Origin: Pelagophyceae sp. CCMP2097
Lineage: Eukaryota > Sar > Pelagophyceae
Direction of reading: 5' to 3'
NCBI GenBank assembly: GCA_026770575.1
Contig: MU657169.1
Location: forward strand, 625,305-689,304
DNA length: 64,000 nucleotides
The position numbers were made by a program, and so were the translations under genes. The stretch's first letter is position 1. Each line of letters begins with the position of its first letter. The notes below the pieces were generated by a model. The model was not told the DNA's origin. It made no database searches and worked only from the letters and a program-made list of their open reading frames with translations. Positions 41,034 through 51,859 of this stretch are shown here, in pieces.

Positions 41034-43648
41034 TCAAGACGGTGGTTTGTTGACCAGACGCGGCCCTGGACAGTAGCGGTTCACCAAATCGATTTCGAGC
41101 TCGGCGGTCAAGTCGCGCTCCTGCGCGAGCCACTCGCGCTCCAGCACAGTGCGCTGCACGGCGTTCATGGCCGAATAGGGTTTTCCCTTGATCTTTTGCT
41201 CTGCGGCGGCAAGGTCGGCAGTCTTCTCCTCAAACGCTTTTGCAACGGCTCTATCCTCTGGCATGTCGCCGAGCATTTCCAAGACGGCGTCGATCTGCGC
41301 CGTCACCTTGTCCCGCGCGTAGCCTTGGAGCTCTGCCTCGTTGGGCTGGAGCTCTTCACGCAAGACGCGGTACAGGTCCAATTCATGCAAATCTCGCTTC
41401 TTTTTCTCCTCGTCTTTAAACTTGGCAAACACCGCCTCCGCTCTTGCCGCGACGGCGCCGTACTTGGCCGCCTGCGCCGCGACGAACTTCGCCTTGCGAC
41501 GAGACTCGATCTCACGAGATGCCTGGCGAAAGGCTCGCAACTGAAAGATTTCTTGGCCGTCGATGGACCGCGCGTATTTTAAAGCCGACAAGCGCGCGTA
41601 GTCGATGCCCGCCTGGATCGAGAGCCTCTCTCTCTCCAGCCTTTCGCGCTCGACCTTCTCGCGGGTGAGGACGACGTGCATTTTGATCAAAGAAGCGTTT
41701 CGCTCGCACATCCAGCCCGGCGCCGGGGGCACGCAGACTCGGCGGGCGCCGTCGGGCCCGACGCAGCCGCAGCGCTTGAAACGGCATCTGACTGTCTCGT
41801 GAAAGATCGGGGACTCTGCATCTTCGTACTTGGATAAAACCCGCTCCACTTCCTCCCGCGTGTAAGGCAGCGTGGTGACGCGGCCTTTGCGCCCGCGCTT
41901 CTCCTCCCACCTGTCCTGCAGAGACGGGAGCACGGTGCTCCAAAAGTCATCCAAGACGATGGCGTACCACTCGTCGCCTTCGTGTTCCACGCCCGCTTCG
42001 AAGAACGAGGGCGCCGCGACGCGCGGCGCCGCCTCCGCGACCTGCTCGAAGACGTCCTGCATCGTCGTGACGATTCGGTGCTTTCGCATAAATAAAGCGC
42101 GTTTCTGCCTCCTTCGAAACCAGTCGCGCACCACCGCGGCCCCTTGCATCAGCTTGGCCTGCGTCGGGTAGACCATGCCCGTGCAGCCCTCCGTTTTCAG
42201 CTCGACGAGAGACGTGAGGAGGAAGAAGTTCCAGGGCAGGGCCGACAACGGGAGGTTGTGGTCGAGCCAGAGCGCCCGGAGGCCACGCAATTCCGCCAAA
42301 GTTTCGGGCAGGTCCTGCAGCTGGTTCGCGCAGACGTGCACCGTCTGCAGGCTCCGGGAGCGACCGAGTTCGTTTGGCAGCGACTTTAAAGAATTGTCGT
42401 TGGCGCTCAGCGCGGTTAAAGCGGTCAGGTTGCAGAGGCATTTCGGCAACGTGACCAGGCAATTCGCATTGAGCGTCATCGTGTGGCAATTCAGCTTGGA
42501 CAGCGTCTCCGGGAGGCGGACGAGGCGGTTGCAATCTAGCACGACGCGCTCCAGCCTCGTCAGGTTGCCGAACGTGATGGGAATCGCCGCGAGTCGGTTC
42601 GTCGCAAGGTGCAAGTCGTCGAGGCGCGTCAGGTCGCCGAACCTGTTCGTGGCGTCGAGGGTCCGGAGAGGCCTGGACTGCCTCTCGGACCGTGGGTCCG
42701 TCAAAAAGCGACGAGGTCATTGCCCGGACAGAGGCAGGCGCACCTTTCTGGGAGGCTTGTGAGTTGGTTGCGGAGGACGTTTAGGGACCGGAGCTGGACG
42801 AGGTCGCAAATGGACTCAGGGAGCTGCGAAAGACGGTTCGAGCTCAGAGAGAGGCACGTCAGCGCCGTGCACGTTCTGCCCACTCTTTGAGGCAGCTCGA
42901 CCATGTCGTGGTTCACGAGGCGCAGAGCGACGAGCTTTCTGCCGTAAACTTTGAAAAAGTCGTAGACGCTCGTGTGAATCGCGGCCGAACGCTTGTTCAA
43001 CATGTTCACCTCGCCAGACTTGCGCCCAAATTCAAAAGCGCTCGCCCAGAGACGATCAAAGTCGTCTTTGACCTGCTGCTGCGCGGCGTAGCCGCGTTTC
43101 CGCGCCTCTTCCGCGTGCTTCCCGCGTATCATGTCGATGAGCTTCTGCCGCTCGTAGCGCTGCTCCGACCGCCGCGAGTCGACGTCGGCCTTTGCGGCCT
43201 CGATCATGGCGCGCGCGCCGTACGTCGGCGCCTGGAGCGGGAGGCCGCCCTCGGGCACGTTCCAGGTGGTGTAAGCCGCGTCGTCTCGTTTGACATAATA
43301 GTAAAAGCCCGACTTTGGGTCGAGGTACTTGACAAAGGCGTGCTCCTAAAGGGCGCATTCTGCAGAGACTCTCTCCTGCGGACTCTCTCCTGCGAGCGGC
43401 GCCGCCCTCTGCAAAGGGATGTTCCCCGACGGACGTCGGAAGCCTCGCGGCCCTCTCTCCGTCTGCATCACGGCCCGGAAAGGCGAGTCGGTTGGATGAT
43501 TGGTGGCGCGGCTTGCGACGTCGTGGAGTCGGCGGTAGCGCTCGTTGCGCCAGAAGTGCTGGATTCGTGTGATGGCCCAGGCCTCCCTCGCGACGCCCCA
43601 CGACTCCTGGCCGAGCGATACCAACGCGCTCGGCGGCATTGCGTCCAT
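41034..43648 (-). CDS. Leucine-rich-repeat protein with IQ and WW-like motifs
   Basis: Exons 43648-43472, 43345-42744, 42672-41034, in phase, 805 residues. Exon 1 has an IQ-like helix (WAITRIQHFWRNERYRRL), a calmodulin-binding type. Exon 2 opens with a WW-like fold (FVKYLDPKSGFYYYVKRDD then TTWNVPEGG) and a charged helix. About ten short leucine-rich repeats follow, e.g. LTCLSLSSNRLSQLPESICD, LDDLHLATNRLAAIPITFGN, in the plant/amoebozoan Ras-group style. The C-terminal 350 residues are a Glu/Arg-rich helical region (EKVERERLERERLSI). A Cys cluster (CRFKRCGCVGPDGARRVC) sits between. Scaffold or cytoskeletal role is likely; not assigned further. Confidence 0.72.
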
Positions 43649-43939
43649 CGCAAAGACGCCGGGGGCCGGCGCGAGAGGCCTCTCGAGACCACGGCGGCGC
43701 CGTGGTGCCCGACCGGGCCGAACGCTATAGAGTCGCCGAAAGCGCTGGATTCGGGCCGTTGCGGTCCGTTGCGGCGCGTTCAAAATCCTTCCCTACTTTT
43801 CGCCAAGAAGCCCCGGCAGAAGTCTGCGCGACGACGGCGGAACAGCGTCGGCGGGCTCTTGATCCCGATCGGCCCTCTCGCGGCGCACCCGAACGAGCCG
43901 CGTTGCCTCTGAGTGGCGAGCGCGGGCGTGGTTGAAAAG

Positions 43940-46701
43940 ATGGGCAAGGCCCAGGACAAACGCGACGCAGCCGAAAAGGCCTTGCTGAAGAAGGTGCGAC
44001 CGCGACGCGCGCGCGACGAACCACACCGCGCAACACTGCAAACTAGGCTGAAAAGGACGCGAAGAAAGCGGCGCTCAAGGTCGCCCGCGAGACCAAGAAG
44101 GCCGCGCGCGCCGCCGGCGCCGCCGCGGGAGACGACGACGACGACGAAGAGGTGCGTCTTGAGGAGGCGTGGGCGCCGCTCGTGCACTGCGCCGAGACGT
44201 GACGCGTAGGACGAGGAACCCGAGCCCCTGAACGTATCGGACTGGTCGGACGAGGCCCAGTCGCGCCTCGACGCCTCTTTAGCCGCGTTCCCGCCGTCGA
44301 TGCCTTTGAAGGAACGGTGGAAGGCCATCTCCGACGCCGTTTCAGAGGGCGTCGCGGAGGGCGAGGAGCGGTCTTCGAAGGACTGCGCTGCTCGCTTTAA
44401 AGAAGTTCGGGCGAACATGCTCCGTCAAAAGGAGTACGAAGAGGCCAAAGCTACCAAAGCGGCGGCGAAGCTCGAGGCGAAAGAGGAGGCCAAGGCCGAA
44501 GTGGCCGCTGCGACGAAAGCAGCTTACGATTCCGCTTTGTCGAACTTTGGCAAGGAACGGCCCGCCGCCGAGGAGGAGGACGCCTTCGCCGAGGGCGCGG
44601 GCGGCGTGCGTTCAAAAGGCGGCGACGCCGGGGTGCAGGCGGACAAGCTTGCGGAGCAGGGCGTGATTGCGACTTTTGCGGCGCCTCCCGTGAAGAAGCA
44701 TCGAAACGCCAAGGACATCAACGTCTCCAACCTCAGCGTCTCGTTCCACGGGCACACCGTCTTGGAAGCGACGGACTTTACCATGAACTGGGGCAACCGC
44801 TACGGCTTCATTGGGCGGAACGGGTCTGGCAAATCGACGGTGATGCGCGTGATCGGCGCCCGGGCCATCCCCATACCAGAATCGATTGATATTTTCCATT
44901 TAACAACAGAGTACCCGGCCACGGAGGAGACGGCGTTATTCGCGGTGATGAAGGTCGACGACGAAAAGGCGCAGACGGAGAAGGAGATTGAAGAGTTGAA
45001 CGATTTGATCGCGGACATGACGGTCGACGCCGCGGCCGACGACGGCAACACCGAAGAGGCCGACGACCTCACCGACCGCTTGAACTTTTTGTACGAGCGG
45101 CTCGAGGAGCTGGATTCGGCGACGGCGGAAGCCCGGGCGATCGGCATCCTGACGGGTCTGGGATTCTCGAGCGCCATGCAACAAAAGTGCACTAAAGAGT
45201 TCTCTGGAGGGTGGCGCATGCGCGTCGCTTTAGCACGAGCTCTGTTTATTGCGCCGGCGCTGCTTTTATTAGATGAACCGACGAACCACCTTGACATGGA
45301 GGCAGTGGTGTGGTTGGAAGACTACCTTTCCAGGTGGACCAAAATGCTCTTCATGGTCTGCCACTCCCAGGATTTCTTAAACGGCGTCTGCACCCACATC
45401 TGCCACTTGGACCACCACCACCAGAGGCTTTCGTACTACCGCGGCAACTACGACACGTTTGTCGACGTGCGTCGCCGCTGATGTTGAAATATCGGCCGTA
45501 TCGACCGAAACCGCCGCACCTCTAGGCCCGCGACGACGTGCACAAAGAGCAGCTCAAACGGTACGACGCGGAGCAGGCGGACATCAAGCACATGAAGAGG
45601 TACGTCGACCGGTTCGGACACGGTACAGCGTCGAACGCTCGGCAAGGCAAGTCCAAAGAAAAGCTCCTGAACAAAAAGCTCGCCTCTGGCTTGACGGAAA
45701 AGCCCTTTGTCGAGGAGCTCGTCAAGTTCCGGTTCGGGGACCCGGGCAAGCTGCCGCCGCCGGTGCTCCAGGTGAATTCGCTGACATTTGGGTATCCCGG
45801 GGGCCCAGACTTGTACTCGGGGGTCGACTTTGGCTTGGATCTCGACTCCAGAGTCGCTCTGGTCGGCCCCAACGGCGCGGGCAAGTCGACGCTGGTGAAG
45901 ATCATCAACGGCGAGCTTGCGCCGAGGGCGGGTCAAGTCCGGCCGCATTCGCATTTGAAGATGTCGAAATTCACTCAGCACTTTGAGGACGTGCTCGACT
46001 TTGCCATGACGCCACTTGAATGGATTATGGTCAAGTACGTCGACCTCACGCGCGAGGACGCGCGCAAGTGGCTCGGGAGATACGGGACGTCTGGGCCCGT
46101 GCAGCAACAAGTCATGTCGCAGCTCTCGGAAGGGCAAAAGGCCAAGGTCGTGTTTTGTGCCATGGCCAAGGAAAACGCGCACCTTTTACTGCTCGACGAG
46201 CCGACGAACGCGTTGGACATGGAGATGATCGACTCGTTGGCCATGGCCATTAACGACTTTGAAGGTGGGGTCCTATTGGTGTCGCACGACATGCGTCTCA
46301 TCTCTCAAGTCGCCAAAGAAATCTGGATTATTGACAAGGGCGTCAAGGTCTACCGCGGCGACATTTCGCGCTTCAAGATGGACCTGCGCAAGCAGATGAA
46401 GCTCGGGGATTCAGCCAAGGAGACTTCATCGAAAAAGGACAAGAAAGCCTCGCCGCCGCCGCCGCCCGAGCAGACCGGCTTCCGCCTCGGCGCGCCCGCC
46501 GCGACCAGCTTCCGCCTCGACGCCCCGCCGGTGCCGTCGCCGGGATCGGCGTCGGCGGCGTACGCGACTCGGGCAGATTCTTTGAAGGACTCGTGGGACG
46601 CGCCCGCGAGCCGCGGAGCCCCGCCAAAGTACGTCCCGCCAGCCGGCAGACGGCTCGAGGACCTGGCAGGGCCGCCGACGAGGGGCGACGGCGCCTGGTG
46701 A
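43940..46701 (+). CDS. ABC-F ATPase (ABCF2/ARB1-like) with N-terminal SANT domain
   Basis: Soluble twin-ATPase translation or ribosome-biogenesis factor. Exons 43940-43993, 44047-44151, 44210-45466, 45526-46701, phase 0, 863 residues. An added N-terminal domain reads NVSDWSDEAQSRLDASLAAF, ERWKAISDAV and SSKDCAARFKEV, the SANT/Myb form found in ZRF1/DNAJC2. ABC 1: Walker A GRNGSGKST, signature FSGGWRMRVALA, Walker B LLLLDEPTNHLD. Linker: IKHMKRYVDRFGHGTASNAR, as in ABCF2. ABC 2: FGYPGGPDLYSGVDFGLDLD, Walker A GPNGAGKST, signature LSEGQKAKV, LLLLDEPTNALD, switch His in LLVSHDMRLI. The second signature and D-loop are slightly altered (LSEGQ, NALD). The C-terminus has a Pro-rich tail with FRLGAPA/FRLDAPP repeats. 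Confidence 0.9.
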
Positions 46702-46776
46702 AACGACCAAGGCCGCGCACCGAGGGCCTCTATCGATGGCGCTCCGGTGAGTAAGAAAGTCATTTAAAAGAGGCCT

Positions 46777-47805
46777 TTAAGCGTCGTGGAAAGATAGCGT
46801 GGCGGCGAGGATGCCGTCCGGGACGGCGAAGAGTTTTGTCAACAGGGTGTGCAACTTCTCGATCGGAGTCGCTTGTGGCGCGGAGGGAGTCGTTTGTGGG
46901 CCGGGGCTTTCTCCGGGCCCGTCTCGTCGCCATAAGGCTCGAAGGAGCGCGAACTGGAAGCGCTCCTCGCGCGCAAACATTCGCCAGCTGCCGGCGAGTC
47001 TCGCGCAGCGCGAGAGCGATAGAGCGCGCGCGTGGCGGGCCCACATGTCATCATTCACGCGGCCGTTGTGGATCATCTCGCGAACCACGTGGTGATTATA
47101 AGCCTCTTCGTTCTCCGTCAGCGCGTCGGCGCCGCGGCGCAGGAGGCATCGCGCCACGTTGCGGTGGCCGCTCGCGATGGCGACTGCCAAGGGCGTCGTG
47201 CCTTGTATGGCTCCCATGCTCTTTGTGGTGTGGTGCACGCTCGCGCCGCGGGCGACCAACACCTCGATTGCTGAAACGTGGCCCCGGCGCGCCGCGAGGA
47301 AGACCGGCGTCCAGTCGCTGTCCCGGTGCTCGACGGGCAGATTGACGGCCGCGCCTCTGTCGAGGAGCAATCGTAAAACAGCCACGTCGCCGCGGTCCGC
47401 CGCGACGGACAACGCCGTTTCCGTCGTAAACATGCGCTGCGTCGGGGACGCCTCGTTGACCAGAGCGCCCCGGTCGAGGAGGAGTTGGAGCATGGGAATG
47501 TCGCCGTCGCGCGCGGTCGAGACCAAAGCGTCGCCGATGCGTGCGCCCCTGTCGAGGAGCAGCCGCACTATTTCGACGTGGCCCTGCTTCGCCGCGTAGA
47601 GCAGCGGCGCCGTCGGGCGCGCGGCGCCCTTTTTGGGTTCGGCCATTGGGGAGTTGACGTCGATACCGCCGTCCAAGAGCTGCTTGATGCGCCCGACGTC
47701 GCCGCGGCGCAGCGCGTCGACGTGCTTGTTCCACGAAATCGTGCTCGCAGACTCGCGGGCCACCATCGCGAGGGCCCTGGATCGAATGTCTGTAGTTTGC
47801 GCCAC
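46777..47805 (-). CDS. Ankyrin repeat protein
   Basis: Single exon, 342 residues. Six ankyrin repeats lie between about residues 25 and 230, e.g. LLYAAKQGHVEIVRLLLDRG, ALSVAADRGDVAVLRLLLDR, PVFLAARRGHVSAIEVLVAR, PLAVAIASGHRNVARCLLRR. The last 110 residues are a helical region without repeats (CARLAGSWRMFAREERFQFA). A protein-protein interaction module with no catalytic motif. It is head-to-head with the acyltransferase-like gene (80 bp). Confidence 0.85.
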   Translation of the reverse strand: MAQTTDIRSRALAMVARESASTISWNKHVDALRRGDVGRIKQLLDGGIDVNSPMAEPKKGAARPTAPLLYAAKQGHVEIVRLLLDRGARIGDALVSTARDGDIPMLQLLLDRGALVNEASPTQRMFTTETALSVAADRGDVAVLRLLLDRGAAVNLPVEHRDSDWTPVFLAARRGHVSAIEVLVARGASVHHTTKSMGAIQGTTPLAVAIASGHRNVARCLLRRGADALTENEEAYNHHVVREMIHNGRVNDDMWARHARALSLSRCARLAGSWRMFAREERFQFALLRALWRRDGPGESPGPQTTPSAPQATPIEKLHTLLTKLFAVPDGILAATLSFHDA

Positions 47806-47884
47806 AAAAGTGCGAGGTCACTTTTAGCGACAATCGGACCCAAACCGTGAGTCGCGTCGCGGCCGAACTCCGCCCGGGGACGGC

Positions 47885-49295
47885 ATGCGAGCGCTCGTCG
47901 TCGCCGCGTGGTGCTCCGGCGCGGCCCGCGCGCTCGCGCCCTTCGCCGGGCCGCGATGGTTCGACCCTGCGGTGGAATTTGACCTCGAGGAGGCCGTCGC
48001 GCGCGACCCCCTCGCGCCGGTCCTCTTGGTGCTGCCCGGGCTCGACGGGTGCGGCCGGAGATGGATAGGAGGCTGGGCCCGACGGATGCGCTCGGGTGGT
48101 ATGCTTCTACGGGCCTTGGGAGTGGCATCACGGCGAGGCCGTCGTTTCGAAATCGTAGGAGCGGCATCACGGATGGGAGGCTACCTGAGCCCGACGGGTG
48201 CGCCGCATCACGATTGGGCCGTCGTAGGAGCGGCATCACTGCAATGACGCAGTTCGCCGAGCTCGCGCGCGAATTCCAAGTCGAGGCGATGCAGGTCCCG
48301 CCCGAGGATCGGTCGTCCTTTGAATCCCTCGTCGAATTCGTCGACCGCCGAGTCGCGGCCATCGAGGCCACAACACGCAAAGTCTTCGTGCGTAAACTCT
48401 GCAAGCGTCGGCTTACGCCCTGCGCGCGACCGCCGAGGGATGATGCGCAGGTCCTGGGCGAATCGATGGGCGCCGGCGTCGCGCTCCGAGTCGCGCGCAA
48501 CGCGGCGCGCGGCCCGCGCCGACGTTCGCCGCGGGTGCACGGCGGCCGCTCGAGGCACGGCTACGTAGGAGGCACGGGGCGCGCCGCTGCGTGGCGTCGT
48601 CGTCGTCTCGCCGGCGACGGGCTGGGACCGCTCGTGGCTCGGTACGCAACCTGAGAGAGCTTGTATGGCTCTGTAGGAAGACACCGGGACGCTCCTTTTA
48701 TGGTCCGTCGCGGCTGCGGCACATCTGGGTTCGTCCCAGCCGGAGGTTCGCTAGGCGCCCGCCGTAAGCAGCTCGTGCGGTTGCCCGACTCGCTCTTCGG
48801 CCTCGTCCTCGCTCTCTCGGCGTACCAGATTTTCGACGCGGGCCAGCTCCGCAACGCGCTCGAGCGCACGCTGACGCGAGAATGGTACGCCTGCCACCCA
48901 AGTGTCTCGTGCATCGCTCTGTCAGCCATACCCATAGGCCGCCGCTGCTGGCGACGAAGGCGCGGCAGGATTTCCTGCTGCGCATGCTCGCCGACCTCCC
49001 GCGCCTGCTCTCTGCGCCGCCCGCGACGGTGCGCCACCGCCTGGAAGAGTGGGTCGAAGCAACCATCGACGAGCGCGCACGGCTCGGCGACCTCGCGCAG
49101 ACGCCGGTCCTCGTGGTCGCGGGCACGTCCGACGCGCGCGTCCCCGCCTCCGAAGAGGCCGCGTTCTTCCAACGGACGCTCGGCGACCGCTGCACCGTCG
49201 TGCTCGTCGAGGGCGCGGGGCACGCGGGCGCCCTCGACGAACGCATCGACCTCAGGCGAGTCATGCGCGACTGGCAGGCGGCGATGCAGATTTAA
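47885..49295 (+). CDS. Phytyl-ester-synthase-like esterase/acyltransferase
   Basis: Alpha/beta-hydrolase of the plastid PES/DGAT-like group, which esterifies phytol or diacylglycerol. Six exons in phase: 47885-48048, 48228-48387, 48451 on, then about 48564, 48757 and 48941-49295. Landmarks: LLVLPGLDGSGITAMTQFAE (oxyanion loop), VPPEDRSSFESLV, nucleophile elbow VFVLGESMGAGVALRVA, VVVVSPATGWDRSWLG, FGLVLALSAYQIFDAG, and LVVAGTSDARVPASEEAAFF with the acid. The catalytic His is likely the one in GAGHAGAL. The N-terminus (MRALVVAAWCSGAARALAPF) is leader-like with an AxAF-type site; plastid location is inferred. The separate PlsC-like acyltransferase domain of plant PES is absent. Intron 1 holds repeats that duplicate its acceptor. 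Confidence 0.78.
48049..48227 (+). repeat. Intronic repeats in acyltransferase-like gene
   Basis: Inside intron 1 the blocks GCCCGACGG(A/G)TGCGC, GGCATCAC and CGTAGGAGCGGCATCAC recur two to four times; the last block also forms the true acceptor of exon 2 (TAG at 48225-48227), with a decoy copy at about 48153. Confidence 0.7.
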
Positions 49296-49447
49296 TGACT
49301 CAACACTGTGTGCCGTCTCGACAGGTCGTTCGCCTTTCCTTCAGATCCGGCGTCGATCGAGACGTGACGCGCGAATGGGGGGGTTTTAGAGTCGGCACGC
49401 GAGCGTGCCTCATCCATGAGTATTTGGGGGGGGGTTTAAGGCTGCGT

Positions 49448-50252
49448 CTAGAAGAAGAAGCGCGAGAGGAAGGTCGGGACGTCAGGCGTCTCGACGCCGG
49501 AGTAGTTGAGGAAGCTCGGCATGTCGACCGAGTCGCCGTAGTACTCCATCGCGTCGAATTCCACCTCATCCTCCTCGACCGCGGCGCCAGTCCAGGCTGC
49601 CAGCAGGAGCGGGTGGTCCAGCTCCTCGGTCGACTCGGCGTAGTGCCGGAGGAGCGATGCCGGGGCGTCGGCGACCTCGTCAAATGCCACGTCCTCGTAC
49701 TCAAATGCCACGTCCTCGTACTCCAGGACCACGTCGCCGTAGTCCGCCTCGTCCTCGTCCTCGTCGCCAATGTCGTCAAAGTCCTCGACGGCGTCGGCGT
49801 AGATGTCCATCGCGATGCACGCGGCGTGCGGGTCGAACGCGTCGTCCAAATGGTCCTCCTCAAGATCGTCGTCCCAGAAGCGGAGAGCCGTCTGCATGCC
49901 CTTTTCGATCTCCGCCTCGTGCGCCGCCGCCGCAAAGTACGCGCTCCGCTTCGAAGGGGAGCCGATTTTGCCCAGCGCCAGCGCCGGCGTCAGCGCCAGC
50001 GCCGCCAGAGGCGCGCGCTCCTAAGAGGGCGGAGTCAAGACAGTACGAGGGATGCTTCCAGAGAGGCCTCAGAGTCTTCCGAGGGGCCCCACAGCCCTCC
50101 AAGGGGGCGTTGGTGGGACTTACGTGCTCCTCGCGGACTTTGCGTAAAGCCTTCAACGCAGTGAGCGCCGCATGCTGCGAGCCCTTCGCCTCGACGACGC
50201 CCACGGCCGGTTCGCGCTGCTTCGAGAACAGCGCCGCCACCGAGTAGCCCAT
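49448..50252 (-). CDS. Highly acidic unknown protein
   Basis: Exons 50252-50124 and 50020-49448, phase 0 with donor GTAAGT, 233 residues. Not recognised. The N-terminus has a helical SKQREPAVGVVEAKGSQHAA, then GKIGSPSKRSAYFAAAAHEA. The remaining half is almost continuous Asp/Glu/Tyr (DIGDEDEDEADYGDVVLEYE) containing two copies of EYEDVAF. No hydrophobic segment. An acidic scaffold, chaperone-like or calcium-binding role is possible, but nothing supports one over the others. Confidence 0.55.
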
Positions 50253-50368
50253 GGCCCTCGGCCCTCGCCGCGGAGGGCGGCACTCAGAGGGCGGCAAACT
50301 ATCAACGTGATTGTCCGTTGACTCTGAGAGTCCGTTGAAAACATTCTTCGTTGGAATCGCGCCGCGCA

Positions 50369-51210
50369 ATGTCGTGGTTCTGGCGCGAGGACGCGCCTCG
50401 CGCCAAGCCCGCGGCGCGGCCGATGGGCGCCTCCAAGGTCGCGCTGGACGCGCGTCTGGTTTTAAGACTGGAGACGCCCAACGAGCCGCGGTTCAGGCAC
50501 TACCTCTATTTCGACTCCTGGCGCGCCCTCAGCGACGACCAGCGCGCCGCCCACCACGCCGCCGCCAAGGCCGCGCAGGCGCTCAAAAGCGCCGACGGCG
50601 CCAAGAGGCGGCAAAAGTAAGTGCGCCGGATGCAGCCGCCTCGACTGCCCCGCGCCCGCGCCGCGGCGTCGTCCGGCCTCGAGCGGCCGACGCTCAGGAG
50701 CGCCGAGGCGTACGCTGCGTGGCTCGAGGCGAAGAATGTACGCACGGACGACGCGCCCGCCGGCAAGGGCCGCTTCGTGGCGGACGTCGACGGGGCCACG
50801 ACCGCCAAGCACGCGAGGCTGCGGGCCGAGCCCGAACGCTTGAAATGGAAGTCCAAGCGATGGCGGTCCGAGCTCATCGAAAAGGGCGCGTGCGTCGCGA
50901 CGACGGCGCGCTGCCGAGCGATGGGCGTGTGTGCTGCAGCGTTTCGCAGCGTTTTCCTGCAGCGTTTTCTCCCCAGGTTCGCGACCCCGTATCCCGACAA
51001 GTCGGGCGCCGACGCGCGCGCGGCGCGCGCGGCCATCGTGAGCTGCCGGCTCCACAGCCAAAAGTACCACTTCGTCGCGAGGTGCGCGATTGGGCGTCTG
51101 AGACTCGTCAAAGCACTCGGATCGAGAGCTTTTTGCGACCGCGTAGGTGGTGCTTCGCGACGCTGCGGCGATACGCGTCGCTCCGCGCGTGGGCCAAGCG
51201 CAAGAAGTGA
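50369..51210 (+). CDS. Unknown basic protein, multi-exon
   Basis: Exons 50369-50616, 50698 to about 50889, about 50979 to 51079, and about 51148-51210 join in phase. Not recognised. Reading: MSWFWREDAPRAKPAA, EPRFRHYLYFDSWRALSDDQ, SAEAYAAWLEAKNVRTDDAP, LRAEPERLKWKSKRWRSELI, then FATPYPDKSGADARAARAAI and a Lys/Arg-rich end (ASLRAWAKRKK). The repeated W/R/E spacing suggests an all-helical fold. The sequence frame shifts are bridged by introns with GTGCGT or GTAAGT donors. A second short gene begins only 30 bp after its stop. Confidence 0.5.
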
Positions 51211-51240
51211 GCCGCGCGCGACGGCGTTCGGGGCGCGACG

Positions 51241-51608
51241 ATGTCGCACCGCAGGCGCGAGCGGCTGGCCGTGGCGTCGGACAACGTCGAGAACGCGCGC
51301 TACGCCCGCGACGCGGACGCGACCAAGCGCGGTATCCATGGTCCGTCCTTCTTCATGGAGCGCTTCTTTGGGACGGTTGTTGTGTAGCCCAAACCGACTG
51401 TCGTGTAGCTGCAAACGACCGCGAAAAATGGGCCATGGCCAGTTGGCGCTACGTGCAGAAACTCGAGCTGCGGCCGGCGGTGACGCAAAAGGAGCGCGCG
51501 GCGGCGCTCGCCGACGCCGCCGAATCAGCGCGGAGGCAGCGGCGCCACGAGCGAAAGCTCGAGAAGAATTGGCGCAACACCTTCGAAGCCGCGCTCCCGC
51601 AACGTTAA
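51241..51608 (+). CDS. Small charged helical protein
   Basis: Exons 51241-51331 and 51409-51608, phase 1, about 96 residues. Not recognised. Helical and charged throughout: RRERLAVASDNVENARYARD, DREKWAMASWRYVQKLEL, then RRQRRHERKLEKNWRNTF. No membrane segment or finger. It follows the preceding gene by 30 bp on the same strand, too short for a usual promoter, so the two could be one transcript or one gene with a missed exon join. Confidence 0.45.
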
Positions 51609-51859
51609 CAAAGATTGTCTGTGAATGCGAGCGCGGTCATCGCACGACGAGAGAGGACCGCCAAAAGGACGGGCCACGAGGACAACGTGGATGATGGGAG
51701 CAGGGAACCGTCGTCGGCTCCGCGATTCCAGAGGCGGGTAGTCTGCATCATCATAGACAAGTTAAGCTATTATCAGGAGGCGCGCTCGGGTCGCGCGCCG
51801 GTCCTCTGCCCACGGGCGCCGTTCGCGGTCCCGCGGTCCCCGCGGGCGCTTCCGGTCGT

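Noticed and set aside
47568..48500. 310-residue minus-strand frame across ankyrin and acyltransferase genes
   Set aside because: It crosses the ankyrin start in a different frame and the antisense of the acyltransferase exons; no family match.
50506..51414. 302-residue minus-strand frame
   Set aside because: Antisense of the multi-exon unknown gene; no motif, and the plus-strand exons agree in splice phase.
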